Source: Plasmodium coatneyi (Eukaryota > Apicomplexa > Aconoidasida > Haemosporida > Plasmodiidae). Taken from it: DNA of 64,000 nt. A model generated the notes under the pieces. It was given only the letters and a program-made list of their open reading frames with translations. It made no database searches and was not told where the DNA came from. How positions within the stretch are numbered: the first letter of the stretch is position 1; every line of letters begins with the position of its first letter. Below, piece after piece: positions 21,201 to 31,778 of the stretch. The position numbers and the translations under genes are program-made. The stretch is taken from contig NC_033565.1 of the NCBI RefSeq assembly GCF_001680005.1, forward strand, positions 787,501-851,500, given 5' to 3'.

Positions 21201-21957
21201 CTCTGTTGGAGGCGCGGCTTAAGCTACCGTAACTGCCGTGGCTGGAGTGGCCCTCGCTGAAGTCACTACTTCCGTTGTCGCAGCAGCTGCTACTACAGCT
21301 ACTGCTGGACGGGCTGCAATAGCATCTGCTCTGACTGCTCCAGCTGCTCGTGTGCCCCCTGTTGCGGAAACCATCATCACCGCGTCCACCACTTATGCCG
21401 CTATGATCACTATCCCTACCACCCACTCTGTTTTCCCTTTTTTTCTTCTCATTAGCCTTGATATCTCCTTTTGTGGATTTTTTTCCCCGGATCCTTTTCA
21501 GTTTATTCACCCCGTTTACGCCTACACCATTTTCCCAGCTTTGCTTTTCCCGTTTCTCATCCTGTCGGTATACTTCTTCCCCACCTCCCACAGCGACATC
21601 CAAATGAAACTGGGACTCGTTCGGGTGGGCCCAACTCAAGTCGGGATTATTACAAACAGGAGAATGGGCACTGCCATTTTGCGGGTATGCGCACATTCCA
21701 CTGGAAGTCGCTTTGTCTAAGATGATAGGATCATCATACTTTGCAAAGTTGTTACTTGATATGTTGGCTACCCCCTCTTGTGTGCACTCACTTGTATGTA
21801 CTTTCTTCGTGCGGAACGAAGTGGACGCAATTCCATTTTGAGTATTGCCTTCCAAAGAATTTAACATATTCCAGTTTTTGAATTTTTTCTTAATAACATG
21901 ACTTGTTTCCTCCTGTCTTTTTCTTTTTTCGCGATTAATGATACTTGTTACATTCAT
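18223..21957 (-). CDS. WDR26: WD40 protein of the WDR26/Gid7 family (GID/CTLH ubiquitin ligase subunit)
   Basis: Single-exon 1,244-residue protein. About residues 280-375 form LisH and CTLH motifs (LLIQAIKNMGYKKSAKHLEL, then IVKEMHKNVLAGKWKNAVRN and FLLYEQCFIEYLYEGKHFAA). About residues 905-1225 form a WD40 propeller that begins CIKILQGHKDEVWYVNVS, followed by repeats ending in W-K, W-S, W-H and W-N type blades. LisH-CTLH followed by WD40 is the WDR26/Gid7 architecture; these proteins act in the CTLH E3 ligase as scaffold or substrate receptor (family knowledge). It is much longer than human WDR26 because of an N-terminal Ser/Gly-rich region and a 500-residue low-complexity insert between CTLH and propeller, typical Plasmodium padding. 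It is divergent from the DDX23 gene across 2.9 kb. Confidence 0.88.
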   Translation of the reverse strand: MNVTSIINREKRKRQEETSHVIKKKFKNWNMLNSLEGNTQNGIASTSFRTKKVHTSECTQEGVANISSNNFAKYDDPIILDKATSSGMCAYPQNGSAHSPVCNNPDLSWAHPNESQFHLDVAVGGGEEVYRQDEKREKQSWENGVGVNGVNKLKRIRGKKSTKGDIKANEKKKRENRVGGRDSDHSGISGGRGDDGFRNRGHTSSWSSQSRCYCSPSSSSCSSSCCDNGSSDFSEGHSSHGSYGSLSRASNRGRNHKRRKDSEGNNKPSRGDSLWEGLLKKDVILLLIQAIKNMGYKKSAKHLELESGIELEQPIVKEMHKNVLAGKWKNAVRNLKNIGVNKKITKAISFLLYEQCFIEYLYEGKHFAALRCLRNKLAKFCFDEDTYNRLHECTTFFMSLNNAHLIRKRKQNYQTKVKNSRKLLFEKINRLLPEHVILPPRRLAILLHQSLKYQVDNCLFHNNFSEVKLIRALLQGKKGREELHTINEANVTNGVNVTDATDSADPNGKAQKMARVKPTTAYSAACQAKTFEFKKQKKSDVSNQVDNSSNSSLHKRKNTKQEDEMTFCVNDFSRYHDNVTGECSMHYQKANPKSGPADFGGSDDAGADKGIPCEVSSNETTLNERLLNETLMNDPPPDKPDNYTTTLLWDDELEGENQFNVTSGQPVRKSTKLKCGQLPRGAVAVHLAPGGKVHTSPTRESTSKRTSNSADASANVNVATADTLFTNPFPCLKESIMKSAKSTACRKYAKITSSGGPKICTLKGSASEQRKGEVTVGKNPNELIVGKNKMQQGSRISGGKNVINPNDGFVNAQEKGFLIGHHGGNVTDGGTGKGGSAPLEGCVGDDYDNVRPEGKDDESDVREAREEGRRQFTRQDRTHSGIYEEDGRRTFTLSLLKNHQCKKIKLPYYCIKILQGHKDEVWYVNVSKNGKYIASASKDKSIILWKGLYPFNKLREWNGHLDGVSYVIWSHNSKYLVSGSNDSNIIIWSPKSNKKKLSLTMHNGPITSIYWSKDDSTIISSAFDKKIYCTKLNRELKGFSVLYVWSFSTRIQNFVFTNNEKYLIAVPSDKNVRVIDFAVKKELYILPEYDTITSVCASSLYNHILVNIADQRPTVKLWDVKHRYIIQTYRGHKQGRFIVHSTFGGKKEDYVISGSEDSLIYIWHKTKGFLLDVINGHASTVSIAIWPLASSKFPYMVSASDDHTIMVWNVHPKATTIRRDSRRRRKKFVHPFLRELTKFRPVVR

Positions 21958-24878
21958 AACGATTATGAGAGGGGGGGATGTATTTATTGTCTGCTGTGGA
22001 GGGTCACATTAATGCGCTGTATAGCTATACACATATGTGTGTGCGTTGGCAGGCATTAAGTGTGCGAAGTTGTGGCCTTCTCTAGGGCCACCTCTCGGGA
22101 TCCGCGAAAGGAACGGGGGAAAGGGACAATTGAACAAAATGGAAAACGCGTTTGCAGCAGGAACTGCCGACAGGATTACACGGGAGGTGTAAAAATTGTG
22201 GAAAAAACGAAAAAAAAAAAAAAAAAAAAAATAGCTAGAAATCACGATATTTTACCTTAACCGTTCAGGCAAAAAGGGTTAACTTTTCATAAGCTCTGTC
22301 GAAAAAAAAAAAAAAAGAAACACAAGAAACACAGGCAAAAAGCGCAACACATGTAATAAACATAATTTACTCTATCGATGTGTTAACGGCTGTAAACTCG
22401 TTTGACGCACGAAGTGGCAAAAACGTTATTTGGGTGCAGCATCAATAAGAAGAAGCTTAAACGTAAAGGGGGAAAAGGGACGCGTGTGTACGTGCTACTC
22501 ATGCTTGGTAAGAAAACATACAAGACGAAGGGGAAATAAGAAAAAAAAGAAAAAGGCGCAAGAGAAGTGGCTCCTTTGCCCTTCACCGTAGGCAAGTTTT
22601 AGTTTTTACAATTCACTTTACACCACCTCTTTTTTTCCTTATTCCCTTTGTGTATGGTTTCATTTGGGACTTTTGCGTTTTCCCTTATTCTGCTCGTTCC
22701 GTTTGTGCTTGTTTACTTGTAATTTTTGTTTATGAGCTTTGCCGGTTGGACTTTCTTTACAATGTGAAGAATGGCAAGTTTACCTCGTCAGCTGGGCAAG
22801 GTGCCTTTATTCGTTCGATTCGCTCATTCGCTACACTTATTAGCTATACCTGCTTTATATATAAGTTTTTTTTTTTTTTTTTTTTTTTTTTTTCTTTCTT
22901 CTACCTTCCACATTCACATCAATTTCCTCCTCCCGCTCGTGGACTTTTTTTTCAAATTAGCATGGCTTAATGTCGTGTAAGGATGAGCTAGGCACACCCT
23001 CAAATGTGTGTCCCTCCTCGGCGTGCATACGCTCTTATGCGCACACCTTCATACACGCACGCGTATACACCTTTACGTGTACACCTGTATGTGTGCACAT
23101 GGACGTATCCCTTCTCATGCGGTCATATGCCAGTGCCACTGAGCACGAAGAGGCTTACACATTTATGCTTGCATTTAAATGAATGTGTGTTTGCACATAT
23201 CTACATGCATCAGTATATGTGCGTTACGGCAAGCACCATCTGTTCGCGCGTTTGAGGTGGAGGGGAAGTTGATGGGGTCCTACCATTCATCAGGGTTATG
23301 ACAGTGAACAGAAAAGGGGGGAGGACAGAAAAAGAAAAAAAAAAAAAAAAAAGTATGCTTCTTATTTTCCCCCTTTTTTGCGCACACAGGAGGGAAAAAA
23401 ACGCACTGCCCATGTGCCATACAAATAGGTACAACTGCTTTGCTTTGCCAATATAAAAGGAAAAAGGAGCAAAGTGCATTTTTGAGTGAACGGGTGCGGA
23501 AGGACAACAAATGGCGCGCTTTTGCGATGTGCCAGATTTTCCGTCTGGGCGCAAACATCTTTTCATGTGGGGGTTAAAGAAAGTAGACAGAGTAAAATGG
23601 GCGGGGAAAACGATCCAACAACACATGTGCAGACATTCAACCGGAGCTGCTACATGCGCTTTGCCGAGCTGGAGCACAAAATTTTGGCGCACTAGACTAC
23701 CATTCTTTCGCTGCAACTTATGTACTCAAGGAACATGTCTCACCCAATTTTTTCCCCCTTCACAAAATTGTTCTCTCCCTTCCAATGTATGCCGCATCAT
23801 TTGGGGGGGACAATTCGGATGCATCCTCAAAATAAATTGCATCCTTATTTGGGGGAGGGTTGTTCCCCATGGTGAATGTCAACCCAGCTCACATTTTTCA
23901 TTTAGCTGGTGGGTAAGCTGCTCATGAATGGTGTGCACAGAGGTATGGTACATTTTGGAAAACATTTGGTGGCAGAGCCCCTTTTACTTTATTTCCCCTT
24001 TTTTAAACCGAAAAATGTGAAAGGAAATTTGCCAACTCACCTTACCTCCCAGTTAACATTTTACCGTTGCGTTGTCTAACTTGGTGGTCGTGAGGCTACA
24101 CCGCATTGTAGGGTTCCCTGGGAGGGAGCAGGAGGAGGAGGATTTATACGGACTTTTCCACCTGCACGGGTATCATTCCCAAAATGAGAATCAAAAGGAA
24201 GAAAGGAACCCTCCTTTCACCCACGTCCATGAAAAATCCATTCTATACATTTAACACGGTAAGCGTGTGAAGAAAAAAAAAAATAAGTGCAAAGAATGGA
24301 ATACAAATATGTCCCCCTTGTGGGTGTCGCAAAATGGGATGTTTCGGCTGGATAATCGTTACGGAGTTTACTACTTCTTTGGAGGTGAACGGTATGCTAA
24401 TTTTGTGGCGAAAGGTAGTGATGATATGGCTTCCCTTTTTTTTTTTTTTTTTTTTTTTTTTTCCGGTGGGCGATTTCTTCCCGCATGATTCTTACCCAGA
24501 ACATACATTCCATTTCGCGCCTGTGTTTATTCCCCCTCTGCAATTAACCCAGGGGAGGTTATGTTATGGTCTCAGCACTTGGTAAAAGGTTTTTCTTTTT
24601 ACATGTTTGCTGATTTTTGCGTGGACTGATGGGGATGTCACATTCCTCACAACTGTGACGATTTATTTATTTATTATTTTTTTTTTTTTCTGTATATAAT
24701 CGAAACTAGTGAAGGTGGGAAGTGGCCCATCGCGAATGATCATACGTGTGAGCGTAGCTGTCATTGTACCTACGGGCAGGCTACATATATACACGTGTTA
24801 TATGTAAGCTAACCTACTAACAAGGGGGAGTTCCCCTTTTTCCCCTCCCGACTTAGCCCATGCCTCGACGCCGCACAG
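21958..24878. other. Long divergent promoter region (WDR26/DDX23)
   Basis: 2.9 kb without a credible gene; candidate frames are short, lack motifs and are interrupted by homopolymers. Notable tracts: T run 22867-22893, A run 23336-23352, T run 24429-24462. It must hold the promoters of WDR26 (minus) and DDX23 (plus). Confidence 0.6.
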
Positions 24879-27839
24879 ATGTTCTTCTTTAGGAAGAAGC
24901 AAACCCCCGCAGAGGGGGCAGAAGGGGAGGAGAAAAAAGAAAAGGCCAAGGAGGATGATGTGGTAACCCAAGAAAAGGCCCCAGTTAATAACCCCTTTCA
25001 GAACATCCAAAAGGGTAGCCAGGAAGGGAAGACAGAAAACGATTTGCTGCAACATGACATTGAAAATGAAGGCGAAAGTAAAAAGAAAAAAGAAAATAAA
25101 AAAAGCTTAGAGGGGAAGGTACTCTCAGGGGAGAAAAATGAGAAAGAGCTATCCACCCAAGTGGGGAAAGCCGGAAACAGTGAACATACAAACGGACAAG
25201 CAACACACAGCAAAGTTGCACGAGAAGAAGGGACACCCCCTAGTAGTAACAACATCCGGAGAGACACATACAGATTGTTTCCCACCGGAATGAAAAAGAA
25301 AAAAATCAACCTGTATAGCTCATCCAGTTCGTCAGACGCCTCCTCAAATGAAGACCTATTTATCGGTAAAAGTAAAGGAAAAATGGAGACCCTCAAAGGG
25401 GGGAAATACAACCAAAGTAGGAAGGACAGAAGGGAGGAATCCCAACGAGACAACCACGTCAGTAATGGTACCACTACCACGAACCCAGTTAGTGGTAACA
25501 GCAAGATTTTTGCCAACGTCGCTAGTGGGGGTGAGAAACTGATTTTCTTAACAAAAAGGGACAGAGAAGAAATGAAGAGAAAGGCGGATAAAAGAGAAAA
25601 TGAAAAAATTCCTATGGAGGAAGAAGACCATCCAAGGGGGAAGTTCCGGGGGAAGGAGGTCGAAGACGCAAAGAGGAGGAAGAGGGAGATCGATACGAAG
25701 ACCGACGCGAAGGATGACAGGCATAGGGTAAGGAGGAACTCCGAATCGAATGAGGAGGTAAGGAGGCGGAAGTTGCCAAATGGGGATTCTACCGAGGAGC
25801 AAAACGATGGAAGAAGCAAAACGGTTATGGAGAGCCGTTTCAGCGGGACCAGTACATACACGAAGGTTGAATCGTCCCTGGCGGAGCTGAACATGCTTAA
25901 CATAAGCGCCATCGAACGGGAAAGCCAAAGGGAAAAGGAATTAGAAATAATAAAGCAGCAATATTTAGGATTAAATAAAAAGAAGAAGAAAATGCAAAAA
26001 CCGTCGGAAAAGTTTAGGAACATTTTCAACTTTGAATGGGATCAATCGGAGGACACCTCCAGAAATGACACGAATCCATTATACCAGAATAGACTGGAAC
26101 CGCAGTTGCTGTTTGGACGGGGGTACATTGCAGGTATAGACGTCAGAGAGCAGAGAAAGAAAAATAATTTCTACGATAAGTTAGTGCAAAATAGGATTAA
26201 CTTTAGTGTGAAGAAAGGAGCTATGGAGGATAGTTCCCTCAAGAAGGATCTCCACCATAGGGGCGGCACAAAGACCAGTAGCAACAGCGAGCATGCCACA
26301 TCTAACCATGTAGGTATGTCAGATCTGGCGAACACACCGAACCCAATGGAGCATCTAACGAACCCAAATAATCACTCCCTAAGTAGAAGCAAAACAGGGG
26401 AATTCATCTACGAACCGAAGGTGAACAACATCATCGTAGATGTGCACAACAAGCACTGGAGTGAGAAGAAGAGAGAAGAAATGACAGACAGAGATTGGCG
26501 CATTTTTAGAGAGGACAACGAAATATACATAAAAGGAGGAATCGTGCCAGCACCTATTAGACGATGGGAAGAATCCAACCTTTCGAACGATTTGTTAAAA
26601 GCTATTAAAAAAGCAAAGTATGAAAAGCCCACTCCGATTCAGATGCAAGCTATACCGATAGCCCTCGAAATGAGGGATCTAATTGGAATCGCAGAAACGG
26701 GTTCAGGAAAAACAGCCGCATTTGTTTTACCTATGCTTTCTTACGTGAAACAACTCCCCCCATTGACATACGAAACGTCGCAGGATGGGCCCTACGCTTT
26801 AATTATCGCGCCGTCCAGGGAGCTAGCCATCCAAATTTTCGACGAAACGAACAAGTTTGCTTCGTATTGCTCATGTAGAACCGTAGCAGTGGTGGGAGGA
26901 AGGAACGCAGAGGCACAAGCATTTGAGTTAAGAAAAGGAGTGGAAATTATTATAGGGACCCCGGGAAGAATACAAGACTGCTTAGAAAAAGCATACACCG
27001 TGTTGAATCAGTGCAACTATGTAATCCTGGATGAAGCAGATCGAATGATGGATATGGGGTTTGAAGAATCCGTGCATTTTATTCTAGACAAAATACCAAC
27101 GTCCAATTTGAAGTCAGAAGATGAGGCGTTAGCCTTACAGGAAGAAATGATGGCAAAAGCTGGGCATCGACTCTACAGACTGACGCAAATGTTTTCTGCG
27201 ACGATGCCACCAGCGGTGGAAAGATTGTCTAGGAAGTACCTGCGAGCACCAGCATATATATCCATTGGAGACCCCGGAGCTGGTAAACGATCCATAGAAC
27301 AAAAATTAGAATTCACTACGGAAGGAAAGAAGAAGCAGAAACTGCAGGAAATTCTAGAAGTGCATGAACCTCCGATCATCGTTTTTGTGAACCAAAAAAA
27401 AGTGGCAGACATTATTGCAAAGTCGATTAGTAAAATGAAATTCAGGGCAGTTGCTCTGCATGGTGGTAAGGCACAAGAATTGAGAGAACAAACACTGAAC
27501 TCTTTTAAAAATGGAGACTTCGATATTTTAGTGGCAACAGATGTTGCTGGAAGAGGTATCGATGTGCAGGGAGTCAAACTTGTTATAAATTTTGATATGC
27601 CCAAAGACATCGAATCGTACACACATCGGATTGGACGTACTGGCAGGGCTGGACAGAAGGGATTGGCAATTTCGTTTATAACGGAGCAGGATTCTCACCT
27701 GTTTTACGACCTGAAGCAGTTCCTCATATCGTCGAATAACATCGTGCCCATGGAGCTGGCCAACAACCCTGCCTCGAAGGTCAAGCCTGGCTCGGTCATG
27801 CACACCCCGAAGAAGGCCCCGGTCGTGTTTAAGGGGTAA
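24879..27839 (+). CDS. PRP28: DEAD-box RNA helicase, PRP28/DDX23 spliceosomal type
   Basis: Single-exon 986-residue helicase. The first 500 residues are charged Lys/Glu/Arg-rich sequence, as in DDX23. The core begins at about residue 520 with VNNIIVDVHNKHWSEKKREE and MTDRDWRIFREDNEIYIKGG, a signature of the Prp28 branch, then the Q motif region (RRWEESNLSNDLLKAI, KPTPIQMQAIPIAL, ~558-590). Motif I AETGSGKT is near 605, motif Ia PSRELA near 645, GTPGR near 690, DEADRMMDMGFE near 718, SATMP near 771, ATDVAGRGIDVQ near 885 and HRIGRTGRAG near 916. All catalytic motifs are intact. The protein should act in the nucleus, displacing U1 snRNA from the 5' splice site so that U6 can pair (family knowledge). 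The assignment to Prp28 rather than another DEAD-box group is firm. Confidence 0.93.
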   Translation: MFFFRKKQTPAEGAEGEEKKEKAKEDDVVTQEKAPVNNPFQNIQKGSQEGKTENDLLQHDIENEGESKKKKENKKSLEGKVLSGEKNEKELSTQVGKAGNSEHTNGQATHSKVAREEGTPPSSNNIRRDTYRLFPTGMKKKKINLYSSSSSSDASSNEDLFIGKSKGKMETLKGGKYNQSRKDRREESQRDNHVSNGTTTTNPVSGNSKIFANVASGGEKLIFLTKRDREEMKRKADKRENEKIPMEEEDHPRGKFRGKEVEDAKRRKREIDTKTDAKDDRHRVRRNSESNEEVRRRKLPNGDSTEEQNDGRSKTVMESRFSGTSTYTKVESSLAELNMLNISAIERESQREKELEIIKQQYLGLNKKKKKMQKPSEKFRNIFNFEWDQSEDTSRNDTNPLYQNRLEPQLLFGRGYIAGIDVREQRKKNNFYDKLVQNRINFSVKKGAMEDSSLKKDLHHRGGTKTSSNSEHATSNHVGMSDLANTPNPMEHLTNPNNHSLSRSKTGEFIYEPKVNNIIVDVHNKHWSEKKREEMTDRDWRIFREDNEIYIKGGIVPAPIRRWEESNLSNDLLKAIKKAKYEKPTPIQMQAIPIALEMRDLIGIAETGSGKTAAFVLPMLSYVKQLPPLTYETSQDGPYALIIAPSRELAIQIFDETNKFASYCSCRTVAVVGGRNAEAQAFELRKGVEIIIGTPGRIQDCLEKAYTVLNQCNYVILDEADRMMDMGFEESVHFILDKIPTSNLKSEDEALALQEEMMAKAGHRLYRLTQMFSATMPPAVERLSRKYLRAPAYISIGDPGAGKRSIEQKLEFTTEGKKKQKLQEILEVHEPPIIVFVNQKKVADIIAKSISKMKFRAVALHGGKAQELREQTLNSFKNGDFDILVATDVAGRGIDVQGVKLVINFDMPKDIESYTHRIGRTGRAGQKGLAISFITEQDSHLFYDLKQFLISSNNIVPMELANNPASKVKPGSVMHTPKKAPVVFKG

Positions 27840-28191
27840 CACGGGGGTAGCCAAGTACCAACAGAACAAGGGGTGTGTGTGTGGTGGATATGCCTTCACG
27901 TAGAGCACTACGGTGTGTGTTCCCCCTTTGTGTGCATTCTACCGTTTCGCGGAAGCAATATCACGGCGTCGTGATTTTTTTTTTTTTTTCCCTAGAGGGG
28001 TACCTACCGTGGGGCGGCTAACGGGATAAAACTCGTGCGAACAAACGAACTGAGCCTACCTACACATGGAGGGAGGTGCCTCCTTACAGGACGTGCCTAC
28101 ACCGCTGTATCCTTTTCCTATGGCGATGCTCCGTGCGGGTTAAGCATTTGCATGCCGTTGTGGTTCCCCCCCGCAACTCCGCGCTGCAAAG

Positions 28192-28235
<44 letters not shown>

Positions 28236-28687
28236 AACGCGCCGCACGGTGGAGTTGGCCCCGCGGGATGTTAGCTTGCCTATGTGCACACGTGTATACC
28301 TGTATGCGTGTATGCATGCGTTTGTGTTTCTTTTTTTTTCATTCTTTCGTTCTTTAATTATCTTTTTTTTTTATTTATTTTGCGGCGCATGCGCAACTGC
28401 GGTAAGCTCTTCCAAGTGACGATTCGATTTGCCAAAACGGGGCGTGTGTAGATGACCCTTTTTAAGCGAATATAACTGGTCAATCGGTTAAACAGCCAAC
28501 CGGTTAACCGATGCGATCACGCCAATTTGCAAACGCACCCTCGTGATGATCGCGTTGCGTGCCCAGTGTCACCCCTCTCCTGTCGATATAACTGTTTGGT
28601 CTTGCCATATGAGGGCTAGCTCTCCCACGAGGGTGCCCACCACAATAGTGTGTAAACGTAAAAGCATGAATTAAACGGGGGAACAAT
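27840..28687. other. Intergenic with a 39-T tract
   Basis: Between DDX23 and the cyclin, both plus strand. Contains an uninterrupted T run at 28194-28232 and another at 28358-28370. No gene supported; it probably includes the cyclin promoter. Confidence 0.6.
28194..28232. repeat. 39-base T homopolymer
   Basis: Uninterrupted T run in the DDX23-cyclin intergenic region, one of the two longest homopolymers in the window. Its length in assembly may be unreliable. Confidence 0.9.
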
Positions 28688-29428
28688 ATGGAAGACTATG
28701 ACACAGAAGCAGATGTGCCGAGGACAGACAAAAAGTACATTTCCTACCTTCCAATCGTTTTAGAAAATATGATTAAAATAAACAGAGGAAATGGAAAAAT
28801 CACAAGTTTCCATGCATCCAAAGTGCCTGATATATCTATTAAAAATTATATGGAGCGGATTGGAAAATACACGGGATGCAGCAATGAATGTTTCGTCCTC
28901 CTAATGATATACCTAGACAGAATTGTAAAAATAAATACAGACATAACTTTGTCTCTTCTCTGTATCCATAGATTGCTCATAACAGCCATAATGATTGCAG
29001 CGAAATTTTTCGATGACCTATATTACTCCAATGCGTTCTATGCAAAGGTCGGAGGGGTCTCTACGGAAGAGATCAACAAACTGGAAGGTACCTTTCTACA
29101 CCTGATCGATTACAATTTGTTCGTCTCCTCAGAGGAGTACAATCTGTATAGACACTCCATATCCTTGGCCGTGGAGCGGTACCTGCACAGAACCCATGTT
29201 GAGGGGAAAGTCGGAATAGGGGCAGATAAGAAGGGAGGACATACCCACGGGGGGAATCACCATAGGGGTAAATGTACCAGCAAATGTACGACCAAATGCG
29301 CCAGCCGTCCAGCCCCTGTTGTGAAGCCCTATAATTTGTTTAACTACACCACTCCACACAGGACCAACATTATGTTCCTGAAACAGGGGAATGGCAATCA
29401 CCATTTTCAGCCTCCTCGCGGGGGGTAG
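28688..29428 (+). CDS. CYC3: Cyclin, Pho80/P-type (probably CYC3)
   Basis: Single-exon 246-residue protein. Residues about 20-155 form a cyclin box of the Pho80/U-P type: SYLPIVLENMIKINRGNGK, KVPDISIKNYMERIGKYTGC, CFVLLMIYLDRIVKINTDIT, HRLLITAIMIAAKFFDDLYY and YAKVGGVSTEEINKLEGTFL. The YLDR and AAKFFDD blocks with the GGV(S/T)-x-EIN-x-LE motif are diagnostic. Such cyclins bind and activate cyclin-dependent kinases. The C-terminal 80 residues are His/Lys/Cys/Thr-rich with short GGNHHRGK-type segments and look disordered. The gene symbol rests on family type and gene order relative to P. falciparum as I recall it, so the symbol is less certain than the family. Confidence 0.85.
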   Translation: MEDYDTEADVPRTDKKYISYLPIVLENMIKINRGNGKITSFHASKVPDISIKNYMERIGKYTGCSNECFVLLMIYLDRIVKINTDITLSLLCIHRLLITAIMIAAKFFDDLYYSNAFYAKVGGVSTEEINKLEGTFLHLIDYNLFVSSEEYNLYRHSISLAVERYLHRTHVEGKVGIGADKKGGHTHGGNHHRGKCTSKCTTKCASRPAPVVKPYNLFNYTTPHRTNIMFLKQGNGNHHFQPPRGG

Positions 29429-30467
29429 CGGTCGAAGAGGAGAAACAAATCCGCCTCCCCCCAAATGGGTAGCTTCCCCCGGGAGGAGCCCCCCTTTTAT
29501 TTGAAGGCTGACTTGCCGTCCTTTTTATTTTATTTTATTATTTTTTTTTTTTTTTGTAATCCCCCCCCTACATGCACGCAGAGGTGTACATTTGTGCATT
29601 TACGAATGTATATGTCCTGCTTTGGCAACTTTGCACTTGCTCCTTTTTTTCTATTTTACCTGTACCGCGTTGCGAGACGGTTATTTTTTCAATGTTATTC
29701 GTTCCTGGGAGTTAACCCACGTTACGCAGAGTCTCCCCAATTTTATGTCCAACCAAGTGGATCAAATGGAAAGGAAAAAAAAGAAAAGCATCATCGTAGT
29801 TATATTAACATATTGCGCAATGAGTGGGAACACTCATACCGATTCGTCCTTCCCGCACGAAATGTATACATAGCGAAACGAGGTGGAGGGTCTGCTTCTT
29901 CACGTGACTTGTGTCCCTTTCTGCATTGGGGAGAGAGATATACACAATACTTACCAACCCTTGCCACCCATAAGAGGAGGTACCCTCTGCACTGACCGTT
30001 TCGTTCGCCCTGACTCCACTTTACATTAGCTCCGCGAAGGCAAAAACAAAAGTGGGGCATTATTCGAGAGAAATTCAACCAACCTGGGATCGCACCGTAG
30101 CGTGTAAAAAAGGTGATCGTCCCCACTGCGCGCACGTCATATGTGTACAACTGAGCATTGCAAAACTTTGCGCAGTAATGGGGGCATTAATTTGAGGGTT
30201 TAAAAAAAAAAAAAAAAAAATTATCATCCCAGCTGCGAATAGCTTCCAAGCAGTTGACTGCACTGCGAAAAAAAAAGCCTCACATAAGAGGAATCACAAA
30301 AGAAAAATCTCAGAAGAGGTGTTTGCTTTGTGCGGCAAATGAAAATCCCATTCCAGCGGATTACCGTTTCACCCATTCACATGTGCGCGTGAGAAGTACT
30401 AGCAAAAAGTCAGCTGCCTAGCAGATAACCCTTTCTCCTCTTCCAATTTATACTCCCACCTGCCAAG
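29429..30467. other. Intergenic between cyclin and proteasome genes
   Basis: About 1 kb; T run at 29539-29555 and A run at 30201-30219. No coding signal supported. Confidence 0.55.
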
Positions 30468-31778
30468 ATGGAAATCCTACCCCTAAGTGATTACTCAGGG
30501 GAGAAGAAGCCAGAGGAGAGGGAAGGCCCAGTGGAACATGGCCGCGGATTCAAGAGGTGGAACCCTTACGTGGACAATGGAGGGTATGCCAAAGTGGATA
30601 ATCACCTAGTCCGAGAATATCGGTCATGGAGGGAGAGTGAACTGCTTGGGGAATGATACCCCCAACAGGGCACAGTGAAAAAGAAAAAGGATATAACCAC
30701 GGTCATTACACCAAGGAGACATAACAGTGGGCTCTCCCTAGTTAAATGAGCAACAAACCTTAGCGAACGAATTACCCAACCGGTTTTCCCCTCCATAATG
30801 GGTGTTGCCGCAACGTCGTCTTCACAAACTAGATGAATCATACGCATAGCAAAACGTTACACGTGAATGTTCGCTTCTTTATTTTTTTTTAATACCTCCT
30901 TTTTAACAGAACGGTGATCGGAGTGACCGGCAAGGACTACGTCATCTTGGCCGCAGACACGAGACTGTCCCTGTCCTACTCAATTTACACGAGACACTGT
31001 CCCAAAATATCACAACTGTAAGATGCATGATTTGCTCGTCTTCTGTTGATTGGGCGAAAGGGCGAACCGGAGAGTAGCCTCTTCGACAAGTGAGCATTGT
31101 GGAGGCCACCCATAATGACGCATTGCTCTTCCTTTCCCCTACCCGCAGAACGGATAAGTGCATTATCGGCTCTTCTGGGATGCAATCCGACATTAAGACG
31201 TTGCACTCATTGTTGAAGGTAAGAGGAGGGAGTTACGCGAACAGTCATGCTAGAGGATATGTGAAGAGCTAAGCGGAAGGCTCGATCCACTTCCTTCCCC
31301 CTCCCTACGTGACCTTACCTTCACCGCCACCCACCCCCCTGTGTAGAAAAAAATTGAGCTGTTCGTCTTGGAGCATGGGCACTACCCGGACATTCACGTC
31401 ATAGCAAGGCTGCTCTGCGTGATCCTCTACAGCAGAAGATTTTTCCCCTACTACACGTTTAACCTGTTGGCCGGTGTCAGTAACGATAACAAGGGAGTTC
31501 TTTACAATTACGATGCCATTGGATCCTACTGCGAAGCCACACACTCTTGCGTTGGAAGCGGAGCGGCACTGATCTTTCCAATTTTAGACAACCGAATGGA
31601 ACAGAAGAACCAGCTAATCAAGAACCTAAACTTCAACCTGAGGGACGACATTGATTTTGTTAAAGATGCCATTACGTCAGCCACGGAGAGGGACATATAC
31701 ACTGGAGACAAAACGGAGATATATATTATCGACCAGATGGGCGTCAAAACGACCACGCTGGACCTGAAGCAGGATTAG
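30468..31778 (+). CDS. Proteasome subunit beta type-1 (beta-6)
   Basis: Four exons, 30468-30583, 30910-31017, 31149-31218 and 31347-31778, in phase throughout (donors gtatgc, gtaaga, gtaaga; acceptors aacag, cgcag, gtgtag), giving about 241 residues. Family landmarks follow human PSMB1 closely: RWNPYVDNGGTVIGVTGKDY, ILAADTRLSLSYSIYTRHCP, TDKCIIGSSGMQSDIKTLHS, ILYSRRFFPYYTFNLLAGV and ATERDIYTGDKTEIYIID. Beta-6 is a structural member of the 20S core beta ring; it lacks the N-terminal catalytic Thr arrangement of beta-1, -2 and -5, and here too no such TTT-type start is seen. The N-terminal 39 residues encode the propeptide and first strand. The naming follows the type-1/beta-6 convention. Confidence 0.93.

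Noticed and set aside
22009..24878. Several 60-168 residue frames upstream of DDX23
   Set aside because: Short, overlapping on both strands, interrupted by homopolymers, no motif; consistent with random frames in GC-moderate intergenic DNA.
24998..26029. Minus-strand 343-residue frame rich in Ser/Phe/Leu
   Set aside because: Antisense of the Lys/Glu-rich N-terminus of DDX23; composition is the mirror of that region.
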